A stretch of DNA of 64,000 nt from Mycolicibacter heraklionensis (GCF_019645815.1 NZ_CP080997.1:1178001-1242000), one strand, 5' to 3'. Numbered from the stretch's first letter, positions 36,454 through 45,396 are shown. Notes: generated by a model from the letters alone, not told the origin. Made by a program: numbers and translations.

Positions 36454-37653
36454 ATGGAGCCCGCCGCCTTGATCCGTGAATACCTGTTGCTCGGTCTGCG
36501 CTTCGACCGCATCGAACAGGGTTATGTCGACGCCTTCACCGGCGACCCCGAGCTGCAGCGACTGGTCGCTAACGAGCCGATGCCCAACCCGTCCGACCTG
36601 GCCCGGCAGGCCGAGAAGCTGGTCGCGGCGCTGCCCAGCGGCCTCGATCCGGCGCGCGCCGAGTACCTCCGGGTGCACCTGCGGGCGCTGGCGTGCGCCG
36701 GGCGCAAGTTCGCCGGGGAGCAGGTCGGCTTCGTCGACGAGGTCAGTGACTATTTTGACCTGCCGGTCATCGTCAAGGGTGACCCCGACCGCTATCGCCA
36801 AGCCCATGCCCGGCTCGACGAAGCGCTGGGCGGCGCTGGTCCGCTGGCCGAGCGGATGGCCGCGCACCGGCGGGCCGAGGAGATTCCGCCGGAGCGGCTC
36901 GAAGCGGCCATCCACGCGTTCTCCTCGGCGCTGCGCGACCGGGTACGGGTGGACTTCCCGCTGCCGGAAACCGAAACCATCACCTACGAGGTGGTCACCG
37001 ACAAGCCGTGGTCGGGGTTCAACTACTACCGCGGCGACTACCGCTCCACAGTGGCGGTCAACGCCGACCTCAAACAGCTGATGTCGAATCTGCCGCGGCT
37101 GGTGGCCCACGAGTCCTACCCGGGTCATCACACCGAGCACTGCCGCAAGGAGGCCGGGCTGGTCGCCAAGCTCGGCCAGGCCGAGCAGACCATCTTCCTG
37201 GTCAACACTCCGCAGTGCCTGATGGCCGAGGGCCTGGCCGACTTGGCGCTGTATGCCGCGGTCGGGCCGGGCTGGGGTGCCTGGGCCGCTGAGATCTACG
37301 CCGACCTGGGCCTGCAGTTCGACGGTGAGCGGGCCGAAGCGGTGTCCGAGGCCGCCGCGGCGCTGGCCGACGTCCGGCAGGACGCGGCGCTGATGCTGCA
37401 CGACGAGCACCGCGACGCCGACGAGGTGGCCGACTACCTGCGCCGCTGGCTGCTGATCACCGACGACCGGGCCCGCCAGACGCTGCGGTTCCTGTCCTCG
37501 CCGCTGTGGCGGGCCTACACCTCCACGTATGTGGAGGGCTACCGGCTGCTGCGCGGCTGGCTGGACGCCGCGCCGCCCGGGGTGAGCCTCACCGAGCGGT
37601 TCCGTCGGCTGCTCGACGAGCCGCTCACCCCGTCGGCGTTGCGGGCCCAGTAA
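36454..37653 (+). CDS. DUF885 family putative zinc metallopeptidase (399 aa)
   Basis: DUF885 proteins are thought to be metallopeptidases with an HExxxGHH-like site: here HESYPGHH at 219-226, with further acidic residue at about 256 (MAEGLADLAL). The rest is helical. I see no signal peptide, so probably cytosolic. From memory coaA and glyA are direct neighbours in M. tuberculosis; this gene is placed between them here, so it is an insertion here or a loss there. Confidence 0.83.
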   Translation: MEPAALIREYLLLGLRFDRIEQGYVDAFTGDPELQRLVANEPMPNPSDLARQAEKLVAALPSGLDPARAEYLRVHLRALACAGRKFAGEQVGFVDEVSDYFDLPVIVKGDPDRYRQAHARLDEALGGAGPLAERMAAHRRAEEIPPERLEAAIHAFSSALRDRVRVDFPLPETETITYEVVTDKPWSGFNYYRGDYRSTVAVNADLKQLMSNLPRLVAHESYPGHHTEHCRKEAGLVAKLGQAEQTIFLVNTPQCLMAEGLADLALYAAVGPGWGAWAAEIYADLGLQFDGERAEAVSEAAAALADVRQDAALMLHDEHRDADEVADYLRRWLLITDDRARQTLRFLSSPLWRAYTSTYVEGYRLLRGWLDAAPPGVSLTERFRRLLDEPLTPSALRAQ

Positions 37654-37685
37654 CGCCCCCACAGCACCGGCCCGGCCGGGTGAGT

Positions 37686-37732
37686 GTGCGGATTTACACA
37701 CCGGACCTCGTAATTTGCGGATAAATCCGCAC
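37686..37732. repeat. Shorter palindromic element, CTCG-loop cousin of the 61-nt family
   Basis: Outer stem GTGCGGATTTA/TAAATCCGCAC is 11 bp and perfect, and the 25-nt interior contains CCG/CGG (3 bp) closing GGACCTCGTAATTTG. It lies 32 bases after the DUF885 stop and 70 bases before the glyA start. The loop keeps the CTCGnA(C/A)TTT pattern seen in the 61-nt elements. Confidence 0.8.
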
Positions 37733-37802
37733 ATTCGGCGCAACGGGAGCGATCGCTGGCCTGCGGCGATCGAGTGAACGTCACCGTGCCAGACTGGAGG
37801 GC

Positions 37803-39113
37803 GTGACTGCCGCACCGAACACCCGCCCCGCATCCACCATGTCGACTCCGCTGGCCGACCTCGACCCCGACATCGCCGAGCTGCTCGGCAAGGAACTGGG
37901 GCGTCAGCGCGACACGCTGGAGATGATCGCCTCGGAGAACTTCGTGCCGCGGGCGGTGCTGCAGGCGCAGGGCAGCGTGTTGACGAACAAGTACGCCGAG
38001 GGCCTGCCGGGCCGGCGCTACTACGGCGGGTGCGAGCACGTCGACGTGGTGGAGAACATCGCCCGTGACCGCGCCAAGGAGTTGTTCGGCGCCGACTTCG
38101 CCAACGTCCAGCCGCACTCGGGCGCGCAGGCCAACGCCGCGGTGCTGCAGGCGCTGATGGAGCCCGGTGACCGACTGCTGGGCCTCGACCTGGCCAACGG
38201 GGGACACCTGACCCACGGGATGCGGCTGAACTTCTCCGGCAAGCTTTATGAGAACGCCTTCTACGGCGTCGACCCCGTCACCCACCGCATCGACATGGAC
38301 GTGGTCCGGTCGCAGGCACTCGAGTTCAAGCCGAAGGTGATCATTGCCGGCTGGTCGGCCTACCCGCGCATCGTTGACTTTGCGGCGTTCCGCTCGATCG
38401 CCGACGAGGTCGACGCGACGCTGTGGGTGGACATGGCCCACTTCGCCGGGCTGGTGGCCGCCGGGCTGCACCCGTCGCCGGTGCCGCACGCCCAGGTGGT
38501 CTCCACCACCGTGCACAAGACCCTCGGCGGCCCCCGCTCCGGTCTGATCGTCGGCCAGAAGGAATTCGCCAAGCAGATCAATTCGGCGGTCTTCCCCGGC
38601 CAGCAGGGCGGTCCGCTGATGCACGTGATCGCCGCCAAGGCCGTCGCGCTGAAGATCGCCGGCACGCCGGAGTTCGCCGAGCGTCAGCAGCGGGTGCTGT
38701 CGGGCGCGAAGATCCTCGCCGAGCGGCTGCTGGCCGCCGACGTGGCCAAGGCCGGGGTGTCGGTGGTCAGTGGCGGCACCGATGTGCACCTGGTGCTGGT
38801 CGACCTGCGGGACTCGCCGCTGGACGGCCAGATGGCCGAGGACCTGCTGCACGAGGTCGGCATCACCGTCAACCGCAACGCCGTCCCGAACGACCCGCGA
38901 CCGCCGATGGTCACCTCCGGGCTTCGGGTGGGCACCCCCGCGCTGGCTGCCCGTGGCTTCGGCGACGCCGAGTTCACCGAGGTCGCCGATGTCATCGCCA
39001 CGGCGCTGGCGGCCGGTTCGGCCGCTGACGTGCCGGCGCTGCGGGCCCGGGTCGCCAAGCTGGCGCAGGACTTCCCGCTCTACGACGGCCTGGAGGACTG
39101 GAAGCTCGCCTGA
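37803..39113 (+). CDS. glyA: Serine hydroxymethyltransferase (436 aa)
   Basis: PLP fold type I enzyme interconverting serine and glycine with tetrahydrofolate. PLP lysine K239 in [12 protein letters not shown]; early motif [13 protein letters not shown] and [16 protein letters not shown] are invariant. GTG 37803 is close behind GGAGG (37796-37800); ATG 37839 ([16 protein letters not shown]) equals the M. tuberculosis start and may be the true one. No glycine riboswitch was seen upstream. Confidence 0.95.
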   Translation: MTAAPNTRPASTMSTPLADLDPDIAELLGKELGRQRDTLEMIASENFVPRAVLQAQGSVLTNKYAEGLPGRRYYGGCEHVDVVENIARDRAKELFGADFANVQPHSGAQANAAVLQALMEPGDRLLGLDLANGGHLTHGMRLNFSGKLYENAFYGVDPVTHRIDMDVVRSQALEFKPKVIIAGWSAYPRIVDFAAFRSIADEVDATLWVDMAHFAGLVAAGLHPSPVPHAQVVSTTVHKTLGGPRSGLIVGQKEFAKQINSAVFPGQQGGPLMHVIAAKAVALKIAGTPEFAERQQRVLSGAKILAERLLAADVAKAGVSVVSGGTDVHLVLVDLRDSPLDGQMAEDLLHEVGITVNRNAVPNDPRPPMVTSGLRVGTPALAARGFGDAEFTEVADVIATALAAGSAADVPALRARVAKLAQDFPLYDGLEDWKLA

Positions 39114-39133
39114 CGGGACACGCCGCACCCGGG

Positions 39134-39164
39134 TTGACAAGATAGTGTGAATTCGGGTTACAGT
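39134..39164 (+). promoter_or_regulatory. Putative promoter of desA2
   Basis: TTGACA (39134-39139) and TACAGT (39159-39164) with a 19-base spacer. The predicted start would fall at or next to the ATG (39172), giving a leaderless mRNA. The spacer is longer than ideal. Confidence 0.4.
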
Positions 39165-39171
39165 TACTTTC

Positions 39172-39999
39172 ATGGCTGAACGTCCCGTTGCTAATGCACT
39201 GATCCGCGAGCTGGAGCCGGTGGTCGACGCGAACCTGGTCCGGCACATCGACACGGTGGACCCGTGGTTCGCGCACGACTTCGTGCCGTTCGAGCAGGGC
39301 CAGAACTTCGCCTTCCTCGGTGGCACGGACTGGGACCCGTCGCAGGTCAGCTTGCCCAAGGCGATCACCGACGCCTGCGAGATCCTGCTCGTCGAGAAGG
39401 ACAGCCTGGCCGGCTACCACCGTGAGCTGGTCGAGCACTTCATCCTCGAGGACAAGTGGGGACGCTGGATCGGCAGGTGGACCGCCGAAGAGCACCTGCA
39501 CGCCATCGCGTTGCGCGAGTACCTGATCGTGACCCGGGAGATCGACCCCGACGAGAACGAGCGTGTTCGCATGGAGCACGTCCAGAAGGGCTACCGCGCC
39601 AACCATTACAGCCAGGTCGAGACGCTGGTGTTCATGGCCTTCTACGAGCGCGCCTGCGCCGAGTTCTGCCGCAATCTGGCCGACAAGACCGACGAGCCGG
39701 TGCTCAAGGGGCTGATCGGTCGGATCGCAGCCGACGAGGAACGCCACGAGGAGTTCTTCTCCAACCTGGTCGCGCACTGCCTGGACTACGTGCATGACGA
39801 GACGGTGGCCGCGATCGCAGCCCGCGCCGCCGAGCTCAAGATCGTCGGCGCCGACATCGATGGCTACGCCGACCGGCAGGCCGGAATCGCCGAAGCGGGC
39901 ATCTTCGGGCCCGACCAGTTGCGCCGGGTGATCTCCGACCGAATCAGCGCTTGGGGCTTGGCTGCCAACCCCGATCTGAAGCCGTTCGTCATCGGCTGA
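39172..39999 (+). CDS. desA2: Acyl-[ACP] desaturase DesA2 (275 aa)
   Basis: Soluble diiron desaturase family. Ligand motifs EEHLH (Glu106/107, His110) and DEERHEEFF (about 190-198) are visible, with a further Glu in the EILLVEKD helix. Exactly the M. tuberculosis length. Thought to act in mycolic-acid or fatty-acid desaturation on ACP-bound chains. Leaderless-looking start. Confidence 0.94.
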   Translation: MAERPVANALIRELEPVVDANLVRHIDTVDPWFAHDFVPFEQGQNFAFLGGTDWDPSQVSLPKAITDACEILLVEKDSLAGYHRELVEHFILEDKWGRWIGRWTAEEHLHAIALREYLIVTREIDPDENERVRMEHVQKGYRANHYSQVETLVFMAFYERACAEFCRNLADKTDEPVLKGLIGRIAADEERHEEFFSNLVAHCLDYVHDETVAAIAARAAELKIVGADIDGYADRQAGIAEAGIFGPDQLRRVISDRISAWGLAANPDLKPFVIG

Positions 40000-40055
40000 A
40001 AACTCCGGCGCGCCTGCGCAGCGCGCACGCGGCGACGGGGGTACCGTCGCAATCG

Positions 40056-40199
40056 ATGGCTAGCCACACGCTTCGCTGTCTCATCGGCACCACCGGTCGT
40101 GATTACGACAGGACCGGCCCCGGTCCTGTGCCGTGCCCCCCGTCGAAATGTTCGCGCGGGGTCGCGCGTGCCCTCACCGCTGGAGCGCTTAGTGCCTGA
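40056..40199 (+). CDS. Small ORF overlapping phoH2, phoAT antitoxin candidate (47 aa)
   Basis: ATG 40056 to TGA 40199; the last eight bases overlap the phoH2 GTG (40192). TACCGT at 40042-40047 is a good -10 for a leaderless start at this ATG. Basic, Cys-containing peptide ([20 protein letters not shown]...). In mycobacteria phoH2 is reported to be preceded by and overlapping with phoAT, an antitoxin; position, overlap and size agree, but I cannot compare the sequence. Confidence 0.5.
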   Translation: MASHTLRCLIGTTGRDYDRTGPGPVPCPPSKCSRGVARALTAGALSA

Positions 40200-41499
40200 A
40201 ATCCGGACGTACGTGCTCGACACCTCCGTGCTGCTGTCGGACCCGTGGGCTTGCACCCGGTTCGCCGAACACGAGGTTGTCGTCCCACTGGTGGTTATCA
40301 GCGAGTTGGAGGCTAAACGCCACCATCACGAGCTCGGCTGGTTCGCCCGCCAGGCGCTGCGCATCTTCGACGATATGCGACTAGAGCACGGACGGCTTGA
40401 CCAGCCCATTCCCGTTGGGACGCAGGGCGGTACGTTGCACGTCGAGCTCAACCACAGCGACCCCGCGGTGTTGCCGACCGGGTTCCGCACCGACAGCAAC
40501 GACTCTCGGATCTTGACCTGTGCGGCCAACCTGGCTGCCGAAGGGCGCCGGGTCACGTTGGTGAGCAAGGATATTCCGCTGCGGGTCAAGGCCGCCGCCC
40601 TGGGGCTGGCCGCCGACGAGTACCACGCCCAGGACGTCATCGTCTCCGGCTGGACAGGAATGGACGAGGTCGAGGCGTCTGTCGAGGACGTCGACGCGCT
40701 GTTCGACGAGGGCGAGATCGACCTGGCCGTCGCCCGGGATCTGCCGTGCCACACTGGAATCCGTCTTCTCGCCGGCAGCTCGCACGCATTGGGCCGGGTG
40801 AACGCGGCTAAGCGGGTGCAGCTGGTCCGCGGCGACCGGGAGGCGTTCGGCCTGCGCGGTCGGTCCGCCGAGCAGCGGGTGGCGCTGGATCTGCTGCTCG
40901 ACGAATCGGTGGGCATCGTCTCGCTGGGCGGCAAGGCCGGTACCGGCAAGTCCGCGCTGGCGCTGTGCGCCGGCTTGGAAGCCGTCTTGGAGCGGCGCAC
41001 CCAGCGCAAGGTGGTGGTGTTCCGCCCGCTCTACGCCGTCGGCGGACAGGAACTGGGCTACCTGCCGGGTAGTGAGAACGAGAAGATGGGGCCGTGGGCT
41101 CAGGCGGTGTTCGACACCCTTGAGGGCCTGGCCAGCCCGGCGGTGCTCGAGGAGGTGCTGTCGCGCGGCATGCTCGAAGTGCTGCCACTGACGCATATTC
41201 GGGGCCGCTCGCTGCACGACTCGTTCGTAATCGTCGACGAAGCGCAATCGCTGGAGCGCAACGTGCTGCTGACCGTGCTGTCGCGGCTGGGCACCGGCTC
41301 GCGGGTGGTGCTCACCCACGACGTCGCGCAGCGGGACAACCTGCGGGTCGGCCGGCACGACGGCATCGCCGCGGTGATCGAGAAGCTCAAAGGTCACCCG
41401 TTGTTCGCGCACATCACCCTGCTGCGCAGCGAACGCTCGCCGATTGCCGCACTGGTCACCGAGATGCTCGAGGAGATCAGCGGACCCGACTTGAGCTGA
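40192..41499 (+). CDS. phoH2: PhoH2: PIN-domain RNase fused to PhoH ATPase (435 aa)
   Basis: PIN nuclease domain at about 1-140 (first acid in YVLDTSVLL, further acids ELEAK and NDSRIL, Asp near 104). PhoH helicase/ATPase domain from about 225: Walker [10 protein letters not shown] (246-254), Walker B VIVDEAQ (about 353). Sequence-specific RNA unwinding and cleavage is known for the mycobacterial protein. GTG 40192 has TGGAG six bases upstream and gives the M. tuberculosis-like N-terminus; the ORF runs further upstream but as antitoxin-frame overlap. Probable toxin half of phoAT-phoH2. Confidence 0.92.
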   Translation: MPEIRTYVLDTSVLLSDPWACTRFAEHEVVVPLVVISELEAKRHHHELGWFARQALRIFDDMRLEHGRLDQPIPVGTQGGTLHVELNHSDPAVLPTGFRTDSNDSRILTCAANLAAEGRRVTLVSKDIPLRVKAAALGLAADEYHAQDVIVSGWTGMDEVEASVEDVDALFDEGEIDLAVARDLPCHTGIRLLAGSSHALGRVNAAKRVQLVRGDREAFGLRGRSAEQRVALDLLLDESVGIVSLGGKAGTGKSALALCAGLEAVLERRTQRKVVVFRPLYAVGGQELGYLPGSENEKMGPWAQAVFDTLEGLASPAVLEEVLSRGMLEVLPLTHIRGRSLHDSFVIVDEAQSLERNVLLTVLSRLGTGSRVVLTHDVAQRDNLRVGRHDGIAAVIEKLKGHPLFAHITLLRSERSPIAALVTEMLEEISGPDLS

Positions 41500-41519
41500 G
41501 CCCCCGGTAGGCTGCCGGG

Positions 41520-42368
41520 GTGGCAAAACCCTGGCATGTCGGTGTTGTTGCGATGGCCGTTGCGGTGCTCGGCGCCTGCACCAGCCATGTCCACGAGGCG
41601 TCGGCCGAACCGGTGGACTGCGCCGTGGACAAGTGTGTGGCGCTGACATTCGACGACGGTCCCTCGCCCTACACCGACCGGCTGTTGGGGATCTTGAACG
41701 ACGCCGGTGCGCGCTCCACGTTCTTCCTGATCGGCAACAAGGTGGCGGCCGACCCGGCAGGCGCCAAGCGGATCGCCGACGCTGGCATGGAGATCGGCAG
41801 TCATACCTGGGAACACCCGAACATGACCACGATCCCGGCCGCGGACGTGCCCGCGCAGTTCGCCAAGGCCACCGACGCGATCCGCTCCGCCACCGGCGTC
41901 ACGCCGACACTGTGGCGCCCACCCGGCGGGCTCACCGACGCGGCGGTCAACGCTCGGGCCGCCGAGGCCGGACAGGCCGCGATCCTGTGGGATGTCATCC
42001 CGTTCGACTGGATCAACGACGCCGACACCAATGCCACCCGCTACATGCTGATGACCCAGATCAAGCCGGGGTCGGTGGTGTTGTTCCACGACACGTACTC
42101 GTCCACGGTGGATCTGGTCTACCAGTTCCTGCCAGTGCTCAAAGCCAATGGCTACCACGTGGTTACGGTCAGCCAGCTGCTCGGCCCGCGCGCGCCGGGC
42201 AGCGTGTACGGGAGCCGGGAGAACGGCCCGCCGGTCAACGAGCTGAAGGACATCCCGCCCGCGGACATCCCTGGTCTGCCGGCGACGCCGTCGCCGCCGC
42301 CGATGCCGAATTTCCCGATCACCGACATTGCCGGGGCGAATTCGGGGGGACCCAACAACGGGGCGTGA
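41520..42368 (+). CDS. Polysaccharide deacetylase lipoprotein (282 aa), Rv1096 homologue
   Basis: NodB-homology domain: TFDDGPS (Asp45, Asp46), SHTWEHP (His95, His99), RPPGG (about 138) and FHDTY (about 185) form the metal and catalytic sites. GTG start; VLGAC at 16-20 is a lipobox with Cys20, and the C-terminus is Pro-rich and disordered (LPATPSPPPMPN). Probable cell-wall glycan (peptidoglycan) deacetylase. The bases 41502-41520 (CCCCGG..CCGGGG) form a hairpin overlapping the start codon. Confidence 0.92.
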   Translation: MAKPWHVGVVAMAVAVLGACTSHVHEASAEPVDCAVDKCVALTFDDGPSPYTDRLLGILNDAGARSTFFLIGNKVAADPAGAKRIADAGMEIGSHTWEHPNMTTIPAADVPAQFAKATDAIRSATGVTPTLWRPPGGLTDAAVNARAAEAGQAAILWDVIPFDWINDADTNATRYMLMTQIKPGSVVLFHDTYSSTVDLVYQFLPVLKANGYHVVTVSQLLGPRAPGSVYGSRENGPPVNELKDIPPADIPGLPATPSPPPMPNFPITDIAGANSGGPNNGA

Positions 42369-42386
42369 CGCTGCTAGGTGCTTGTT

Positions 42387-42447
42387 CGCGAGATTGCGCT
42401 CACGCAGGTGGCTACTCGAACTTTTCCTGCATGGTTGCGATCTCGCG
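42387..42447. repeat. 61-nt two-stem palindromic element, copy 3
   Basis: Same length and register as copies 1-2. The outer stem is a different sequence, CGCGAGAT/ATCTCGCG (extended to 12 pairs by two G-T pairs), and the inner stem is GCAGG/CCTGC rather than CCAGGC/GCCTGG. The apical GGCTACTCGAACTTTT is conserved. It starts 18 bases after the deacetylase stop. Confidence 0.93.
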
Positions 42448-42479
42448 GCTTGGGTCCGGGGATCCTCGGCTCTCGACCC

Positions 42480-42507
42480 TTGACACCTTGACACAAAAAA
42501 CTATTCT
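42480..42507 (+). promoter_or_regulatory. Putative promoter of the DUF2236-TetR operon
   Basis: TTGACA (42480-42485), 16-base spacer, TATTCT (42502-42507). The palindrome at 42487-42517 covers the spacer and the -10, the classic arrangement for repression. Confidence 0.5.
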
Positions 42508-42517
42508 TTGTGTCAAG
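42487..42517. promoter_or_regulatory. Probable TetR operator, 11-bp inverted repeat
   Basis: CTTGACACAAA (42487-42497) and TTTGTGTCAAG (42507-42517) are perfect complements around a 9-base AT-rich centre. Only 19 bases before the ATG of an oxygenase whose operon ends in a TetR gene, so the site is almost certainly the regulator's operator. Confidence 0.75.
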
Positions 42518-42536
42518 CGAGCCGAGGAGGCCACAG

Positions 42537-43493
42537 ATGACGGCAGCGACCCGTCCAATCACCAGCATCGATCCCGCCACTCGGATTCGGCCTGAGGTGA
42601 TGGCCCAGTTCCGCAGGCACTCCGGCAGCGTGTTGTCGGGCCTGTTCGGCGCCGCGGCGTTCGATGAGGTGGCGTTGGTGCCGGTGGCCGCCGCAGTGGA
42701 CAAGACCGGACGCTTCGAACGCAACTTCACCGACCGCGCCATCCGCAGCGGATTCTCTGCGCTGCTTGCCATCTGGGGCGACGCCGAGGATCGTGCCGCC
42801 GAGGGTGAGCGACTCAAGCGGATGCACCGCGACGTTCACGGCCGCGGCAAGGGGGACTTCGCCGATGTCCGCTACAGCGCGCTGAACCCGCGCCTGTGGA
42901 ACTGGATTGCCGTCAGCGGCATGTTCGTGACCCTCAATTCGTTCGCTCCGGTCACCGGTATCAAATGGAATGACGCCGAGCGAGAGGCGGCCTACCAGCA
43001 ACTGGTTGAGGCGTTCCGTGCGCTCGAGTTGCCCGGCAAGGCCGGCAAGTTCCCTGCAACCTACGCCGAGGCCGCCGAATACTACGACCAGATGGTGCAG
43101 ACCGACTTGGCGGCCAACCCGTTCTTGGATCGGGTCACTGCCGGCCTGGGCAAGTTGCCGCTGCCGTCAGCGCTGCCGGCACCGGTTCGTACCGCGGCTG
43201 CTCCGCTGTGGTCTGTGGTCAGCGCGGGGGCCGGCCGGGTGGTCAAGATCTGTTCGTTCGGGATCATGCATCCCGGCGTACGGGAGCTGACCGGCTTCCG
43301 GTGGCAGCCACACCACGACGTCGAATTCAACGTCTACACCCAGCTGCTGCAGATGGCGTGGCGGGTTTTGCCCGATCGCGTGGTGCTGGTGCCGCTGGCC
43401 TACAACCGGCTGCAGTACGAGAAGCTGGTGAAGATGCACCGCTCAGTCGCGCTGGATTCCTTTGCGCCGCCCGGCGGCTGCCCGATGGGATGA
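42537..43493 (+). CDS. DUF2236 oxygenase-like (MpaB family) protein (318 aa)
   Basis: Conserved stretch VRYSALNPRLWNWIAVSGMF (about 117-137) with invariant Trp/Arg and a C-terminal region with HHDVEFNVY and MHRSVALDSF characterise DUF2236. Related actinobacterial proteins bind haem b and include latex-cleaving and mpaB-like oxygenases. ATG 42537 has GAGGAGG six bases upstream, which decides it over the longer frame. The TetR gene starts 12 bases after its stop, so the operon is likely autoregulated through 42487-42517. Confidence 0.83.
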   Translation: MTAATRPITSIDPATRIRPEVMAQFRRHSGSVLSGLFGAAAFDEVALVPVAAAVDKTGRFERNFTDRAIRSGFSALLAIWGDAEDRAAEGERLKRMHRDVHGRGKGDFADVRYSALNPRLWNWIAVSGMFVTLNSFAPVTGIKWNDAEREAAYQQLVEAFRALELPGKAGKFPATYAEAAEYYDQMVQTDLAANPFLDRVTAGLGKLPLPSALPAPVRTAAAPLWSVVSAGAGRVVKICSFGIMHPGVRELTGFRWQPHHDVEFNVYTQLLQMAWRVLPDRVVLVPLAYNRLQYEKLVKMHRSVALDSFAPPGGCPMG

Positions 43494-43505
43494 CACACTG
43501 TGCCG

Positions 43506-44093
43506 ATGACATCGCGACGCAGTACCGCGAGCCCAGCCGAGCAAGAGGCGGCCATCCTCAAAGCGGCCGCCGAAGAAGTCGGCCTGGTCGGGGTGGGCCG
43601 CGCCAGCCTTGATGTCATCGCCCGCCAGGCGGGGGTCAGCCGCAGTACCTTGTACCGGCGCTTCCCGACGCGGGACGCCCTGATCACCGAGCTCGGTCGC
43701 CGGGCCTTCGACAATGCGATGGTTCAGCTGCGCACCGTCGCGGTGGACTCCGGGCCGAAGAACGCGGCGGTGGCGGCGTTTCGTGCTGGGTTGCGGCTGC
43801 TCACCACCGATCCGGTGGTGCGAAAGCTGCTCCGGCTTGACGCCGGTGTGCCGATGATGGCCGGGATGTACCAGGAGGCCGAGGCATTCCTGGAAAGCGC
43901 GTCGAGCGCGATGGCCAAGGCGCTACGAGCCGCCGGAGCCACCATGCCCGACGCCGACTTGGTGGCCGCCGCCGAACTGCATGTGCGCTTGGCCGCATCG
44001 ATCGCCCAGGTGTCGACGCCGGTGCTCGACCCGAGTGACGACGAGGCGGTCAGCGCCTACGCGAAGAAGTATCTGGCGCCGCTGGTCTGGTAG
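43506..44093 (+). CDS. TetR/AcrR family transcriptional regulator (195 aa)
   Basis: N-terminal TetR HTH: AAILKAAAEEVG ... SLDVIARQAGVSRSTLYRRFPTRDALITE (about 17-60), with the YRRFPTRDAL stretch that closes the DNA-binding domain. The C-terminal ligand-binding helices are unassigned. GTG 43500 would add two residues. The last 44 bases overlap the convergent MFS gene. Presumed repressor of the DUF2236 gene. Confidence 0.88.
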   Translation: MTSRRSTASPAEQEAAILKAAAEEVGLVGVGRASLDVIARQAGVSRSTLYRRFPTRDALITELGRRAFDNAMVQLRTVAVDSGPKNAAVAAFRAGLRLLTTDPVVRKLLRLDAGVPMMAGMYQEAEAFLESASSAMAKALRAAGATMPDADLVAAAELHVRLAASIAQVSTPVLDPSDDEAVSAYAKKYLAPLVW

Positions 44094-45396
44094 ACGGGGC
44101 CGAGCCGAGAACGATCACGACGGCGGCCGAAGCCAGCGAGAATGCTCCCACCACCCATAGTGCGGCCTTGCCGTCGCCGGTCAGATCCGTCAGCCAACCC
44201 GTGACGTAGGGACCACCGAAGCCGCTGATGTTGCCCAGCGAGTTGATCAAGGCGATGCCGCCGGCCGCCGCGGTTCCGGTGAGGAACGTCGAGGGCAGCG
44301 CCCAGAACACCGGCATGGCGCACATGATCGAACACGTCGTCAACGTGATCGCGACCATCGCCAGGTACGGGTTGGCCATATACAGCGCCGCCGGGATGCA
44401 CACCCCGCCGACGATCGCGGGGATCGCCACATGCCAGACGCGCTCGCCCGTCCGGTCGGCGTGGCGGGCCCAGGGCACCATCACGATCGCCGCGATCGCG
44501 TAGGGGATGGCGGTCACCAGGCCGCGTCCGATGATGCTCAGGTGGCTGCCGTACTGCTGCTGAAATCCCGAGACGATGGTCGGCAGGAAGAACCCAACGG
44601 CGTACAGCCCGTAGACGATCCCGAAGTATACGAACGCCAGGGCCAGGATCCTGGGGTGGCTGAGCGCTTTGCGCAGCGGCCAGTGCTGACCGGCCTCGGC
44701 GGCAGCACGTTCGTCGGCCAACGTGGTTTCCAGCCACTGCCGTTCGTCGGCGTTGAGCCAGTCGGCCGCCGCCGGGCGATCGGTCAGGTAGAGCCAGCAG
44801 GCGAACGCCAACGCAATGGCCGGCAACCCCTCGACGAGGAACATGAACCGCCACCCGGCCAGTCCGAAAACGCCATGGCCCCAGTCGATGACGAGTGCGG
44901 ACAGGGTGGCGCCGATGGCTGTGGACACCGGCACCGACACCATGAACAGCGAGATCGCCCGGGATCGCTGCTTCTCCGGGAACCAGAACGTGAGGTAGAG
45001 GATGATGCCCGGGAAGAAGCCGGCCTCGGCCACGCCCAGCAGGAACCGCAGCGCGACGAGCGTCGCTGCGTTGGGCACGAAAGCGATTGCGGTGCTGACG
45101 ATTCCCCAGGTCAGCATGATCCGGGCCAGCCAGCGTCGGCCGCCGAACCTGTGCAGCGCGATATTGCTGGGTATCTCCAGCAACAGGTAGCCGAAGAAGA
45201 AGATCCCCGACGCGAACCCGAAGGTGGTGGCGGTCAGGCCGAGCTCGGCGTTCATCCCGTTGGGCGCGGCGAAGCCGATATTGACCCGGTCCAGGTAGTT
45301 GACGACGAACAACAGCGCCAGGAAAGGGATGAGCCGACGAGAGACTTTCGCCAGCGTCGCCCGGCCCAGCTCAGCCCCGGCGGGGTCAGCGTTCAT
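44050..45396 (-). CDS. MFS transporter of the anion:cation symporter type (448 aa)
   Basis: Twelve hydrophobic helices. MFS motif A-like RFGGRRWLAR between helices 2 and 3 and NYLDRVNIGFA in helix 1 (the ACS/tartrate-phthalate permease signature). Substrates of this family are organic acids (hexuronates, phthalate, tartrate); which one is unknown. No RbS was examined; GTG/ATG at 45396 gives the expected N-terminal cytosolic stretch. Stop overlaps the TetR 3' end by 44 bases. Confidence 0.87.
   Translation of the reverse strand: MNADPAGAELGRATLAKVSRRLIPFLALLFVVNYLDRVNIGFAAPNGMNAELGLTATTFGFASGIFFFGYLLLEIPSNIALHRFGGRRWLARIMLTWGIVSTAIAFVPNAATLVALRFLLGVAEAGFFPGIILYLTFWFPEKQRSRAISLFMVSVPVSTAIGATLSALVIDWGHGVFGLAGWRFMFLVEGLPAIALAFACWLYLTDRPAAADWLNADERQWLETTLADERAAAEAGQHWPLRKALSHPRILALAFVYFGIVYGLYAVGFFLPTIVSGFQQQYGSHLSIIGRGLVTAIPYAIAAIVMVPWARHADRTGERVWHVAIPAIVGGVCIPAALYMANPYLAMVAITLTTCSIMCAMPVFWALPSTFLTGTAAAGGIALINSLGNISGFGGPYVTGWLTDLTGDGKAALWVVGAFSLASAAVVIVLGSAPSTRPAAPDTSSRRR

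Noticed and set aside
37539..39368. A 609-codon open frame opposite glyA
   Set aside because: Shadow of serine hydroxymethyltransferase; Arg/His/Gly-rich and lacking any domain.
41501..41520. CCCCCGG...CCGGGG hairpin as a terminator for phoH2
   Set aside because: It overlaps the start codon of the deacetylase, and no U-run follows; could equally be chance in GC-rich DNA.
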